64,000 nt of DNA from the NCBI RefSeq assembly GCF_900108335.1, contig NZ_FNVT01000012.1, forward strand, positions 186,001 to 250,000. Reading direction: 5' to 3'. A program made the position numbers and the translations under genes. A model generated the notes under the pieces. It ran no database searches. It had not been told where the DNA came from and saw only the letters and a list, made by a program, of their open reading frames with translations. Positions 46,105-55,143 of this stretch are shown here, one piece after another. The DNA comes from Nonomuraea solani. GTDB taxonomy: Bacteria > Actinomycetota > Actinomycetes > Streptosporangiales > Streptosporangiaceae. Every line of letters begins with the position of its first letter. Positions within the stretch are counted from its first letter, which is position 1.

Positions 46105-47366
46105 GAGGGCCCGCCTGGCCCATCGGCGCGCTGCTGGTCGGCTATCCGATCTGGTGGGCGCTGGGGTTCGGCGGGCTGTCGGTGATCGTGCTGGCGGTGC
46201 CCATGGCCGTGCTGCTGTGGCGGCGCCGGCCGGTCAGGGTGCCGCGCGGGTTCGGGCTGTGGCTGCTGCTGCTCGCCGGATACCTGGTGAGCGCGCTGAT
46301 GCTGGCGGAGTCGCCGCCCGGCACGTACGGCGAGCTGGGGCCCGGCCGGGTGCTCGGCTACCTGATGCGGCTGGCGCTCTACGCGGCCATCCTGATCATG
46401 GTTCTCTACCTGGGCAACCTGACCGAGCGCGAGCTGCCGCAGCTCCGCCTGGTGCGCATGCTCGGCGTGCTGTTCGTCACCACGGTCGCCGGCGGGCTGC
46501 TCGGCGTGTTCTTCCCCGCCTTCGCCTTCACCGCGCCGATCGAGCTGCTGCTGCCCGACTGGATCGGCGGGAACTCGTTCGTCCAGAACCTCATCCATCC
46601 CACCGCTGCCCAGACACAGAAGGTGCTCGGCTTCTCCTCGCCCAGGCCCGAGGCGCCGTACGAGTGGGCGAACGCCTGGGGCAGCAACGCGTCGGTGCTG
46701 CTGGTCTGGTTCGTGGTCGGTTGGTGGGTGCACGGCAGGACGCGGCACAAGGTCTTCGTGGCCGTCGTGATCGCGCTGGCCGCCATCCCCATCGTCTACT
46801 CGCTCAACCGGGGCCTGTGGATCGGGCTCGGGCTGAGCGTGCTCTACCTGATCGTCCGGGTGGGCGGGCGTACCAGGGTGGCGCTCTGCGGGGCGGTCGT
46901 GGCGGCGGCGCTGGCGTTCGCGCTCAGCCCGCTGGCCGCGCTGGTCGCGCAGCGGCTGGACAAACCGCACTCCAACGACATCCGGGCCTTCACGGTCTCG
47001 GCCACCCTCGCCGCCGCCGGTCACTCGCCGGTGATCGGCTACGGCAACACCCGCAACGCCCTGGGCAACCACCGTTCGATCACCACGGGCAAGACCGAGT
47101 GGTGTACGAGCTGCGGGCACCCGCCGCTGGGCAGCGACGGGCAGCTCTGGCTGTTGATCATCACGCAGGGGTTCACGGGGGCGGCCCTCTACGTGGCGTT
47201 CTTCCTGGGCGCGATCCGCCGCCACTGGCGCGACCGCAGCCCCGTCGGGCTGGCCGGGGTGCTCGTCATGGGGCTGGTGCTGCTCTACATGTTCGTCTAC
47301 GACGGCCTGGTCACGCCGCTCAGCCTCTATCTCATCTCGTTCGCCCTCCTGTGGAGGAACCAATGA
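46101..47366 (+). CDS. Wzy/O-antigen-ligase-like membrane protein
   Basis: Integral membrane protein of 421 residues with about eleven helices and one large extracytoplasmic loop (about 135-215) before the conserved RGLWIGLGLSV helix, as in Wzy polymerases and WaaL-type ligases. GNTRNALGNHRSI in a late loop is also typical. It would polymerise lipid-linked repeat units outside the membrane, using units delivered by the flippase encoded downstream. GTG start overlapping the upstream stop (GTGA). Confidence 0.85.
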   Translation: MRGPAWPIGALLVGYPIWWALGFGGLSVIVLAVPMAVLLWRRRPVRVPRGFGLWLLLLAGYLVSALMLAESPPGTYGELGPGRVLGYLMRLALYAAILIMVLYLGNLTERELPQLRLVRMLGVLFVTTVAGGLLGVFFPAFAFTAPIELLLPDWIGGNSFVQNLIHPTAAQTQKVLGFSSPRPEAPYEWANAWGSNASVLLVWFVVGWWVHGRTRHKVFVAVVIALAAIPIVYSLNRGLWIGLGLSVLYLIVRVGGRTRVALCGAVVAAALAFALSPLAALVAQRLDKPHSNDIRAFTVSATLAAAGHSPVIGYGNTRNALGNHRSITTGKTEWCTSCGHPPLGSDGQLWLLIITQGFTGAALYVAFFLGAIRRHWRDRSPVGLAGVLVMGLVLLYMFVYDGLVTPLSLYLISFALLWRNQ

Positions 47367-48262
47367 ACGATGCCGCTGTGCGGCTGGGGTATCTCGCGGA
47401 GACCGTTCGGCTGCTCTATCCCGGGTCCGGATCGCCGCGGGCCTACACCGTGCTGCCGCATCCCGCCGTGCCGCGCAGGCTGGCGCCGCGCCGGTGGTGG
47501 CACGTGGGCTCAGAGGTCTTGGTGCCGGTCGAGGGGTCGATCGCGGCGTACCTGAGCGAGGTCTTCCACCAGCAGGTCGAGACCGTCGTGCACGTACGTC
47601 CCGCGCTCCGGGCCAACCGCAAGCCCATCCTGGAGGCGCGCTCGGCAGGGCGGCGGCTGGCGTTCGTGAAGATCGGCGACAGCCCCAGGGCCCGCAGGCT
47701 GATCACCGCCGAGGCGGCCGCCCTGCGGCGGCTGGCCGGCCTGTCCCTGGACACGGTCACCGTGCCCGACGTGCTGCACCACGGCGACTGGCGGGGGCTG
47801 TCGGTCCTCGCGCTGTCGCCGCTGCCGGTGCGGCGCGGCCGGGTGCCGGGACCGCTGCTGCTGGACGCCGTCAAGGAGATCGCGGGCACCGGCGGCCCGC
47901 ACCCGGCCTGGCACGGGGATCTCTCACCGTGGAACATGAGCCGCTCCTCCTCCGACGGGCGGCTGCTGGTGTGGGACTGGGAGCGCTACCAGGTCGGCGT
48001 CCCGTACGGCTTCGACGCCGTGCACCACTTCTTCCAGCGGGCGCTGCGCCGGATGGAGCCCCGGGTCGCGGCGGTGGCCTGCGTGGCGCGGGCCGTACGG
48101 GTGCTCGCGCCGCTCGGGCTGTCCGCCGCGACGTCCAGGCAGACCGCGCTGCGCTATCTCATCGCGCTGGCCGACCGGCACGCCGCCGACGGCCACGCGC
48201 CGCTCGGCCCGCCGCGGTCCTGGCTCAGCCCGGCCGTCGACCACGAGGAGCTGCTGATATGA
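47363..48262 (+). CDS. aminoglycoside-phosphotransferase-like kinase
   Basis: Protein of 299 residues with an APH/choline-kinase fold. The catalytic loop HGDLSPWN at about residues 191-198 and the metal-binding DWERY at about 210 are intact, and RLAFVKIGDS near 97 holds the ATP-binding Lys. In a glycan operon it may phosphorylate a sugar or lipid intermediate, though similar proteins occur in many loci. ATGA overlap at both ends; GGAGG lies five bases before the ATG. Confidence 0.8.
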   Translation: MNDAAVRLGYLAETVRLLYPGSGSPRAYTVLPHPAVPRRLAPRRWWHVGSEVLVPVEGSIAAYLSEVFHQQVETVVHVRPALRANRKPILEARSAGRRLAFVKIGDSPRARRLITAEAAALRRLAGLSLDTVTVPDVLHHGDWRGLSVLALSPLPVRRGRVPGPLLLDAVKEIAGTGGPHPAWHGDLSPWNMSRSSSDGRLLVWDWERYQVGVPYGFDAVHHFFQRALRRMEPRVAAVACVARAVRVLAPLGLSAATSRQTALRYLIALADRHAADGHAPLGPPRSWLSPAVDHEELLI

Positions 48263-49113
48263 GGACCATGAAGGAGTCCGTGCTCTCGCTGTCGCGGACC
48301 ACGGGCAGGTTCACCTCCGGGGCGCGGGTGCTGCCGTCGTTCCTGCTCGCCGGGGGCCAGCGCTGCGGCACCACCTCCCTGTACCGGGCGCTGGCCCAGC
48401 ACCCGCTGCTGCTCAAACCCGTGCTGCACAAGGGGGTGCACTATTTCGACGTCGCCTACGGGCGGGGCTCGGCGTGGTATCAGGCCCACTTCCCGCTGCG
48501 GGTGAGCGCGGCGCTGCTCGCGCACCGGTACGGCACGCGCGCCCAGGCGTTCGAGTCCTCCCCCTACTACCTGTTCCACCCGCTGGCCGGGGAGCGGATC
48601 GCGGCCGACCTGCCGGGCGTCAAGCTCGTCGTCCTGGTCCGCGACCCCGTGGAGCGGGCCTGCTCCGCCCACGCCCACGAGCTGGCCAGGGGCTTCGAGA
48701 CCGAGTCCCATTTCGAGTACGCCATCGAGCTGGAGGCCGGCCGCCTGGCCGGGGCCGAGGAGCTCCTGCGGGAGGAGCCGCACGCCCTGCACCACTCGCA
48801 CCGCCACCACGCCTACCTGGCGCGCGGCCGCTACGCCGACCAGCTCGACCGGGTGGAGGCGATGATCGGCCGCGAACGTGTCCTGGTGCTCGACAGCCAC
48901 CGCTTCTTCGCCGAACCGGAGGCCGTCTATGACCGGGTGCTGGAGTTCCTGGGGGTGCCGCACCTGGGATATCCGGTGTTCGAGCGGCACAACGGCCGGC
49001 CCCTGCCGCGCCAGGTGCCCGAGGTGCTCGGCAAGGCGCTGCGGGATCACTTCGAGGCGTACGACGCGCGGCTGGTGCGCTGGCTGGGCGGTGAGCCGTC
49101 GTGGCGGCGATGA
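48259..49113 (+). CDS. sulfotransferase (first of three)
   Basis: PAPS-dependent sulfotransferase of 284 residues. The 5'-phosphosulfate-binding loop is GGQRCGTTSLYRALAQHP at about residues 31-48, and the 3'-phosphate-binding strand is VLVRDPVERACSAHAHE at about 127-143. It resembles heparan-type glycan sulfotransferases more than small-molecule ones. It would transfer sulfate to the glycan made by the surrounding genes. ATGA overlaps on both sides place it inside the rightward operon. Confidence 0.87.
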   Translation: MRTMKESVLSLSRTTGRFTSGARVLPSFLLAGGQRCGTTSLYRALAQHPLLLKPVLHKGVHYFDVAYGRGSAWYQAHFPLRVSAALLAHRYGTRAQAFESSPYYLFHPLAGERIAADLPGVKLVVLVRDPVERACSAHAHELARGFETESHFEYAIELEAGRLAGAEELLREEPHALHHSHRHHAYLARGRYADQLDRVEAMIGRERVLVLDSHRFFAEPEAVYDRVLEFLGVPHLGYPVFERHNGRPLPRQVPEVLGKALRDHFEAYDARLVRWLGGEPSWRR

Positions 49114-50354
49114 TCGACCGGAGGGGGCTGGCGGGGGTCACGGGGGCGGCCTGTAGCGCGCTGGCGCAGTTCGTGCTCGTGGTGGTGGTGACGAGGGCGT
49201 TTCCGGCGTCGGAGGCGGGGGCCTTCTTCACCGCGACCGCGCTGGTGCTGATGGCGGCGGGGATCGCCAAACTGGACGCCGGCAATGGGCTGATCTACTT
49301 CATCGCGCGGGCGAAGACGTACGGGTACCGCGGCATATCCGGATATATCCGGGCGGCGCTCGTGCCCTGCCTGATCGTGGCGAGTGCGGCGGCCGCGGTG
49401 CTCTACCCCCGGCTCGGGCCGCTCGCCGCGATCGTGCCGGTCATGGTGGTCGGCGACGTGCTGCTGGCCGCCGGCCGGGGCTTCGGGGCCATGCGGCCCA
49501 CCGTGCTCCTCGACGGGGTGCTGGTGCCCGCCTGCCAGCTCGTCCTCGTGGGCGCCGCCGCCCTGGCCGGGGTGGCCGGGTGGCTGCCGTGGGCGTGGGG
49601 GGTGCCGTATCTGGCGCTGATGGTGCTGGCGGGGGCCGGGTTGCGGGGGCGGGTGCCGCGGACGCCCTACCTGCCGGGGACCGGGCGGGACCTGTGGCGG
49701 TACACGGCGCCGCGGTCGGTCGCGGGGGCCATCCAGGCGGTGTTCCAGCGGGTGGACATCGTGATCGTGGCCGTGCTCGGGGGGCCGGCCCAGGCCGCCG
49801 TCTACACGGCCGCGACCCGGTTCAAGGTGGTCGGGCAACTGGCCAATCAGGGGCTGGCGCAGGCCGTACAGGCTCGGCTGGTCGCCGCGCTCGCCGACGG
49901 GGAGCGCGGGCGGGCCAGGGAGCTGTACCAGGCGGCGACGATCTGGCTGGTGCTGCTGACGTGGCCGGTGTGGCTGGCGTACGCGGCTCTCGCGCCGTGG
50001 GTGCTGGGATTGTTCGGGCCCTCGTACGACTCCGCCGTGCCCGTGGCGCTCGTGCTGGCCGGGACGATGATGGTGGCCACCGCCTGCGGGATGGTGGACG
50101 TGGTGCTGACGGCCGCCGGGCATACCGGTACGAGCCTTCTCAACCTGGTCGCCGCGGTCGGCTGCACCCTCGTCCTGGACGTGGCGCTCATCCCGGACCA
50201 TGGAGCGCTCGGGGCGGTCGCCGGCTGGTCGGGCGGCGTGCTCGTCAAGAACCTGCTCCCCCTCTGGCAACTGCACCGCCGCTACGGGCTGCACCCGTTC
50301 GGCCGCCACACCCTGACCGCGCTACGCGGGCGCGGCCGGGCGGCGGCCGCGTGA
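49110..50354 (+). CDS. Wzx-type polysaccharide flippase
   Basis: Integral membrane protein of 414 residues with about twelve helices of the oligosaccharide-flippase (MATE/MVF-like) fold. AVFQRVDIVIVAVLGGPAQAAVYTAATRF around 215-245 is the usual mid-protein motif. It would carry lipid-linked repeats across the membrane to the polymerase. The ATG at 49110 overlaps the upstream stop (ATGA); a GTG three codons earlier is less likely. Confidence 0.87.
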   Translation: MIDRRGLAGVTGAACSALAQFVLVVVVTRAFPASEAGAFFTATALVLMAAGIAKLDAGNGLIYFIARAKTYGYRGISGYIRAALVPCLIVASAAAAVLYPRLGPLAAIVPVMVVGDVLLAAGRGFGAMRPTVLLDGVLVPACQLVLVGAAALAGVAGWLPWAWGVPYLALMVLAGAGLRGRVPRTPYLPGTGRDLWRYTAPRSVAGAIQAVFQRVDIVIVAVLGGPAQAAVYTAATRFKVVGQLANQGLAQAVQARLVAALADGERGRARELYQAATIWLVLLTWPVWLAYAALAPWVLGLFGPSYDSAVPVALVLAGTMMVATACGMVDVVLTAAGHTGTSLLNLVAAVGCTLVLDVALIPDHGALGAVAGWSGGVLVKNLLPLWQLHRRYGLHPFGRHTLTALRGRGRAAAA

Positions 50355-51241
50355 GCCCGGTCCTGGTGACGGGCCTGCCCCGGAGCGGTACGAGCTGGAC
50401 GGGCAAGATGCTCGCCGCCGGAGGAGACCTGGTCTACGTCAACGAGCCCCTCAACCCACAACACCCGCCCGGCCGCTGCCCCGGGGTGCTCGACGCCCGG
50501 GTGACACACCGGTTCCAGTACATCTGCGATGACAACGCCGCCGGCTGGCTGCCCGCCTTCCGCGACACGGTGGCCCTGCGTTACCGCTGGCTGGCCGAGC
50601 TGCGCGCGAACCGCTCCCCGTACGATCTGGCCCGTCTGCTCCGCTACGGCACCGCCTTCGCCTATGGCCGGCTGACCGGGCGGCGGGCGCTGCTGGACGA
50701 TCCGTTCGCGGTGCTGAGCGCGGGCTGGTTCGCGCGGCGGCTGGGCTGCCGGGTGATCGCGCTCGTCCGTGATCCGGTGTCGTTCGTGGCGAGCTGGCAG
50801 CGTCTGGGGTGGACGGTCTACTTCCACGAGCTGCTCGAACAGCCGCTGCTGGTCCGCGACCATCCCGAGCTGCTGGAACTGCGCTCGCTCGTCGGCTCCC
50901 AGGACCGGGTGGCCAAGGCGGCCGCCCTGTGGCGGGCGACCCGGCTCATCCTGGCCGGCACGCCCGATGTTCTCGTCACGTCGTACGAGTCGCTGGCCGC
51001 CGACCCACTGCCCGGCTTCCAGCGCCTGTACGCCTACGCGGGCCTGCCCTGGACCCCCGCCGCCGCCCGCCGGATCGCCAGGGCCTGCACGGGGGCGGCC
51101 ACGGCGGGGACGGGCTTCGCCTGGACGGGGCTGTCGCGCACGGCGTACCGGCCGATGGACTCCCGCCAGGCACTCACGGACGCGTCCCGCGGCCTGAGCC
51201 AGGAGGACATCACCCGCGTCCAGACCCTCACCGCGATCTGA
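50351..51241 (+). CDS. sulfotransferase (second of three)
   Basis: Sulfotransferase of 296 residues. The 5'-phosphosulfate loop is VTGLPRSGTSWTGKML at residues 5-20 and the 3'-phosphate strand is VIALVRDPVSFVASWQRL at about 135-152. It has no membrane segment, so it acts in the cytoplasm. It is the last gene of the rightward operon (GTGA overlap with the flippase) and its stop lies 14 bases inside the convergent TagA-like gene. Confidence 0.87.
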   Translation: MSPVLVTGLPRSGTSWTGKMLAAGGDLVYVNEPLNPQHPPGRCPGVLDARVTHRFQYICDDNAAGWLPAFRDTVALRYRWLAELRANRSPYDLARLLRYGTAFAYGRLTGRRALLDDPFAVLSAGWFARRLGCRVIALVRDPVSFVASWQRLGWTVYFHELLEQPLLVRDHPELLELRSLVGSQDRVAKAAALWRATRLILAGTPDVLVTSYESLAADPLPGFQRLYAYAGLPWTPAAARRIARACTGAATAGTGFAWTGLSRTAYRPMDSRQALTDASRGLSQEDITRVQTLTAI

Positions 51242-51989
51242 CCCTGGTGGCCAGGCTGCCGGCGAGCAGCCGGAGGGCGAACGGCAGGTCGTCGGCCAGA
51301 TAGCGGCGGCCGAGCCGCCTCGGCTCGCTCCCGAGCCGGAACGCCCACTCCAGCCCCGCCCGCCGCATCCACTCCGGCGCCCTGGCCACCGTGCCCGCCG
51401 CGAAGGCGATCGCCGCCCCGCATCCCAGGAACCACGCCCCGGGCAGGTCCTTCCGCAGGTCGGCGATGAGCCGGTCTTGGCGGGGGAAGCCGAGCCCGAC
51501 GAAGACGAGCCGGGGCCGGGCGGCGGCCACCTTGCGGCGTACCAGCTCGCTGCCCTCCGGCGTGGCGTCGAACCGGTAGGGCGGCGCGTCCACCCCGCAC
51601 ACCCGCAGCCCGGGGTGACGGCCGGTGAGCTCGGCGGCGGCCCCGCGCGCCGCGCCGGGAGGACCGCCGAGCAGATAGACGGGCCAGCCACGGCGGGCGG
51701 CGAGCCCGCTCAGCGACCAGATGAGGTCGGCGCCCGTGACGCGCCCGGGCACGGGCGTGCCGAGCAGCCTGGCCGCCCACACGAGCGGCATGCCGTCGCT
51801 GACGACCAGGTCGGCCGAGCACACCAGCTCTCTGAGCGCCGGGTCGGCGGCGGCGGCGCGGCAGATGTCGACGTTCGGGGTGACGATCCGCCCGCCCCGG
51901 CCCGCCTCCAGCTCGGCCGCCACCCGCTGGACGACCTGGTCCTCGGTGAGCGCGTCAACGCCGACCCCGCCCACCCGCACCCGCGTCAA
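51228..51989 (-). CDS. WecG/TagA/CpsF-family glycosyltransferase
   Basis: Glycosyltransferase of 253 residues (family GT26 type). VTPNVDICRAAAADPALREL near residue 37, DGMPLVWAARLLGTPVPGRVTG near 65 and VFVGLGFPRQDRLIADLR near 160 are the family blocks. These enzymes add a sugar (often N-acetylmannosamine or glucose) to a lipid-linked acceptor. The TTG start at 51989 overlaps the stop of a 14-codon frame that itself begins in the stop of the upstream GT2 gene. It ends inside the convergent sulfotransferase. Confidence 0.85.
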   Translation of the reverse strand: MTRVRVGGVGVDALTEDQVVQRVAAELEAGRGGRIVTPNVDICRAAAADPALRELVCSADLVVSDGMPLVWAARLLGTPVPGRVTGADLIWSLSGLAARRGWPVYLLGGPPGAARGAAAELTGRHPGLRVCGVDAPPYRFDATPEGSELVRRKVAAARPRLVFVGLGFPRQDRLIADLRKDLPGAWFLGCGAAIAFAAGTVARAPEWMRRAGLEWAFRLGSEPRRLGRRYLADDLPFALRLLAGSLATRVRSR

Positions 51990-52030
51990 AGCCGCGCCCG
52001 CCTCACAAGCTCCTGCGGTACTCGCGTCAT
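51986..52030 (-). other. 14-codon linking frame between two glycosyltransferase genes
   Basis: An ATG overlaps the GT2 stop (ATGA) and opens a frame of 14 codons (MTRVPQELVRRARL) that closes with a TGA overlapping the TTG of the TagA-like gene (TTGA). It may relay ribosomes between the genes or mark a frameshifted N terminus. Confidence 0.4.
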
Positions 52031-52899
52031 ATGCCGCGTCCCCGGCTGTGCAGGGCGGCGAGCACCGTGGGGGCGGAGACGAGGCCTGCCGCCACCGCCA
52101 GCGCGATCGGGGCGCGCGGCTCGCCGAGCCGGGCCGCCAGGGCGCGGACCGCCCAGCGGGCGGCCGCGCGTCGCCGGCCCAGCGCGGCGTGGCTGAAGGC
52201 CAGCTGACCGTAGACCCGCGCCGCGCCGCACGGGTCCACGGTCAGTTCGGGGTGCCGGGCGAGCATCCAGTCGAGCCCGGCGATGCGGTCCGCCCATCGG
52301 GCGGAGTAGTGGGACCCGGCCCATCGCACCCGCACAAGCGGCCGGTCGATGTGGACGAGCGGCCGCCGCTTGGCGGCGCGCAGGGCCAGGTCCCAGTCCT
52401 CGTTCTGTCCGCCGGGCGCGCTCTCGTCGGGCCGGAGCGCGCCGCGTTCGAACAGAAAGGTCGACGAGTGCACCATCACCATCCGCGAACGGACCAGATC
52501 GGCCACGGTCACGGCGGAGGTCCCGGCGAGGCGGGCGACGCGGCGGTGGCCGTACTCGACCTCGATGCCGCAACTGGCGAACTCGCCCCCGTCGCGCAGC
52601 GCCCGCACCTGGGCGGCGAGCTTGCCGGGCAGCCACACGTCGTCGTCGTCGCAGAAGGCCACCAGGTCGGTGTCGCAGGCGTCGATCCCGGTGTTCCGCG
52701 CCCCGGGCAGACCGGGCGTGCGGATGTTGCGCAACGTCCTGACACCGACGCCCGCCCGCTCGCCCCCATCGACCACCACGACCACGGACAACTCACCCGG
52801 ATAGTCCTGGGCGAGCACCGCCTCGACGGCCTCGCGCACCTGCACCGGACGATCACCCCGGGTGGGGATCACCACGCCCACGGACGGGAACCGGCTCAC
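52027..52899 (-). CDS. family 2 glycosyltransferase
   Basis: Glycosyltransferase of 290 residues of the GT-A fold. VGVVIPTRGDRPVQVREAVEAVL at the N terminus, VVDGG, the DxD-type metal motif AFCDDDDVW at about 83-91 and NEDWDLALRA at about 165 are typical of GT2. It would add one sugar to the growing repeat unit on the inner membrane face. The GTG start overlaps the upstream sulfotransferase stop (GTGA). Confidence 0.88.
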   Translation of the reverse strand: MSRFPSVGVVIPTRGDRPVQVREAVEAVLAQDYPGELSVVVVVDGGERAGVGVRTLRNIRTPGLPGARNTGIDACDTDLVAFCDDDDVWLPGKLAAQVRALRDGGEFASCGIEVEYGHRRVARLAGTSAVTVADLVRSRMVMVHSSTFLFERGALRPDESAPGGQNEDWDLALRAAKRRPLVHIDRPLVRVRWAGSHYSARWADRIAGLDWMLARHPELTVDPCGAARVYGQLAFSHAALGRRRAAARWAVRALAARLGEPRAPIALAVAAGLVSAPTVLAALHSRGRGI

Positions 52900-53792
52900 G
52901 CCGCCACCCCCCGATATCCGTAGCGGCCCCTGAGCGGCCACGTGAGGGCGTTGACCAGCCGCCGGTCACCCTCGCGCAGTCCGGAGCGCCAGGAGTCGTC
53001 CCGCCGCAGCTCGACCCGCCCCACGTGGAAGCGCATCGGATTGCCGGAGGCGGTGTGGGAGGGCCCGAGCCAGGCGGTGCGGCCTTCGAGGAACGGCAGC
53101 TCCGGCTCCGGCAGCCCGAGCCGGAGCGCCAGCGCCGTCAGGGTGGCGCCGGGCGCGGAGAGCAGGTCTTCGTAGCGGACCCTGGTCACGCGCGCCCCGC
53201 GCCCGGGGAGCAGCTCCAGGGCGGCGTTCTGGGCCGACCAGTGGAGCGCCGTGCGGGCCGGGCTCCAGCGGGTCATCGGCCGCCCGTCCTCGGGCCGCCG
53301 CACGGTCCTGCTCCAGGAGTGGGCGACCGCGCGCGGGTCTCTGACCACGTGGACGATCCGCACGTCGACCCCGGTGGCCAGCAGACAGCAGGCCAGGGAC
53401 GCGTGCTTGCTGGAGTCGATCACGATCGGCGCGCCGGCCGCGTCGTAGAGCAGCCGGTACGCCCGCGCGTATTCGGCCAGGTCGGGATGCTCGATGCGGG
53501 CGATCCTGCGGGTGCGGTCGATCGTGTGCCGCAGCGCCAGCATCCGCTCGGCCAGGCTCCGCGTCCAGCCACCGAACGCCCGCTCCCCCACCCGCCGCCA
53601 GAACGGACAGGAGGGGAAGGCGACACCGCAACCGCACAGCTCCTCCGCGAGGATCCCGCGCTGCCAGAGGTGCACCACCTCACCGAGCGCCACCACGCCG
53701 GGCAGCTCGCCGAGGAGCCTTTCCAGCAGCGTGGTGCCACTGCGGCCAAGGCCGCCCAGGTAGATCACCTGGGCGGTCGCGCGATCAGTCAC
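52896..53792 (-). CDS. sulfotransferase (third of three)
   Basis: Sulfotransferase of 298 residues. The 5'-phosphosulfate loop is IYLGGLGRSGTTLLERLL at about 10-27, and the 3'-phosphate strand is RIVHVVRDPRAVAHSWSR at about 144-161. A Cys-rich segment (LCGCGVAFPSCPFW) near residue 55 is seen in a subset of family members. It lies in the leftward operon just after cysN, so PAPS formation and use are encoded side by side. GTG start. Confidence 0.87.
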   Translation of the reverse strand: MTDRATAQVIYLGGLGRSGTTLLERLLGELPGVVALGEVVHLWQRGILAEELCGCGVAFPSCPFWRRVGERAFGGWTRSLAERMLALRHTIDRTRRIARIEHPDLAEYARAYRLLYDAAGAPIVIDSSKHASLACCLLATGVDVRIVHVVRDPRAVAHSWSRTVRRPEDGRPMTRWSPARTALHWSAQNAALELLPGRGARVTRVRYEDLLSAPGATLTALALRLGLPEPELPFLEGRTAWLGPSHTASGNPMRFHVGRVELRRDDSWRSGLREGDRRLVNALTWPLRGRYGYRGVAA

Positions 53793-53836
53793 GGGGAGGG
53801 CCTTCGCGTCGCGAACACGGAACGCGACGACCCTAG

Positions 53837-53854
53837 CGCTGAGAGTAATCAGCG
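53837..53854 (-). terminator. small hairpin after cysN
   Basis: CGCTGA/TCAGCG with a six-base loop lies in the 88 bases between cysN and the third sulfotransferase. It is weak and may only attenuate. Confidence 0.3.
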
Positions 53855-53880
53855 GGTAAGGAAACCCCTAAAGATCTACC

Positions 53881-55143
53881 TTAGTTGGCATCGATGATCA
53901 TGCCGGCGCCCACCGTGCCGTTCGTGGACTCGTCCACGAGGATGAACCCGCCGGTGAGCCGGTTACGCGCGTAGTCGTCCACGAACATCGGCTGCGTCAC
54001 CCGCAGCGACACCCGGCCGATCTCGTTGAGGCCGAGCGCGGTGGCCTCCTCGTCGCGGTGCAGGGTGTTGACGTCGAGCCGGTAGTGCAGGTCGCGTACG
54101 AGGGCGCGGGCCGTACGGGTGGTGTGCTTGATCGTCAGCTTGGAGCGCGGGCCCAGCTTCAGGCCGTCGGCCATCCAGCAGATCATCGCCTCCAGCTCCT
54201 GCGCCACCTGCGGCTGGTTGTTGGGCCGCGCGATCATGTCGCCGCGCGAGATGTCGATGTCGTCCTCGAAGCGCAGCGTCACCGACATGGGCGGGAACGC
54301 CTCCTCCACCGGCCCGTCGAAGGTGTCGATCGAGGCGATCCGCGTGGTCAGGCCCGACGGCAGGTGCACGACCTCGTCGCCCGGCTTCAGCACGCCGCCC
54401 GCCACCTGGCCCGCGTAGCCCCGGTAGTCGTGGAAGGCGTGGTCGGTGGCCCGCTGCGGGCGGATGACGTACTGGACGGGGAAGCGCACGTCGGTGAGGT
54501 TGCGGTCGGAGGCGATGTGCACGTTCTCCAGGTGGTGCAGGAGCGACGTGCCGAGATACCAGGGCATGTTCTCCGAGCGCGAGACCACGTTGTCGCCGTT
54601 GAGCGCCGAGATCGGGATGAAGGTCAGGTCGGAGACGTTGAGCTTGGACGCGAACGCCGTGAACTCCTCCCTGATCTCCTCGAAGCGCTCCTGCGAGTAG
54701 TCGACCAGGTCCATCTTGTTGACGGCCAGCACCAGGTGCGGGACGCGCAGCAGCGAGGTCAGGAACGCGTGCCGCCGCGACTGCTCCAGCACGCCCTTGC
54801 GGGCGTCGATCAGGATGATCGCCAGGTCGGCCGTGGAGGCGCCGGTGACCATGTTGCGCGTGTACTGGATGTGGCCGGGCGTGTCGGCGATGATGAACTT
54901 GCGCTTGGGCGTCGCGAAATAGCGATATGCCACGTCGATCGTGATGCCCTGCTCCCGCTCGGCCCGCAGGCCGTCGGTCAGCAGCGACAGGTCGGTGTAT
55001 TCGGTACCCCGGTCGCGCGAGGTGCGTTCGACCGCTTCCAGCTGGTCCTCGAAGATGGCCTTGGAGTCGAAGAGCAGCCGTCCGATGAGGGTGGACTTGC
55101 CGTCGTCGACGCTTCCCGCCGTGGCAAAGCGAAGAATGTCCAT
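53881..55143 (-). CDS. cysN: sulfate adenylyltransferase subunit 1 (GTPase)
   Basis: GTPase of 420 residues that drives APS formation by CysD. G1 is AGSVDDGKSTLIGRLL at about 9-24, G3 is DTPGHIQYTRNM at about 88-99 and G4 is NKMDLVDY at about 143-150; two EF-Tu-like beta-barrel domains follow. It lacks the C-terminal APS-kinase domain of fused CysNC proteins, matching the separate cysC in this locus. The ATG follows the cysD stop directly (TAA ATG). Confidence 0.93.
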   Translation of the reverse strand: MDILRFATAGSVDDGKSTLIGRLLFDSKAIFEDQLEAVERTSRDRGTEYTDLSLLTDGLRAEREQGITIDVAYRYFATPKRKFIIADTPGHIQYTRNMVTGASTADLAIILIDARKGVLEQSRRHAFLTSLLRVPHLVLAVNKMDLVDYSQERFEEIREEFTAFASKLNVSDLTFIPISALNGDNVVSRSENMPWYLGTSLLHHLENVHIASDRNLTDVRFPVQYVIRPQRATDHAFHDYRGYAGQVAGGVLKPGDEVVHLPSGLTTRIASIDTFDGPVEEAFPPMSVTLRFEDDIDISRGDMIARPNNQPQVAQELEAMICWMADGLKLGPRSKLTIKHTTRTARALVRDLHYRLDVNTLHRDEEATALGLNEIGRVSLRVTQPMFVDDYARNRLTGGFILVDESTNGTVGAGMIIDAN

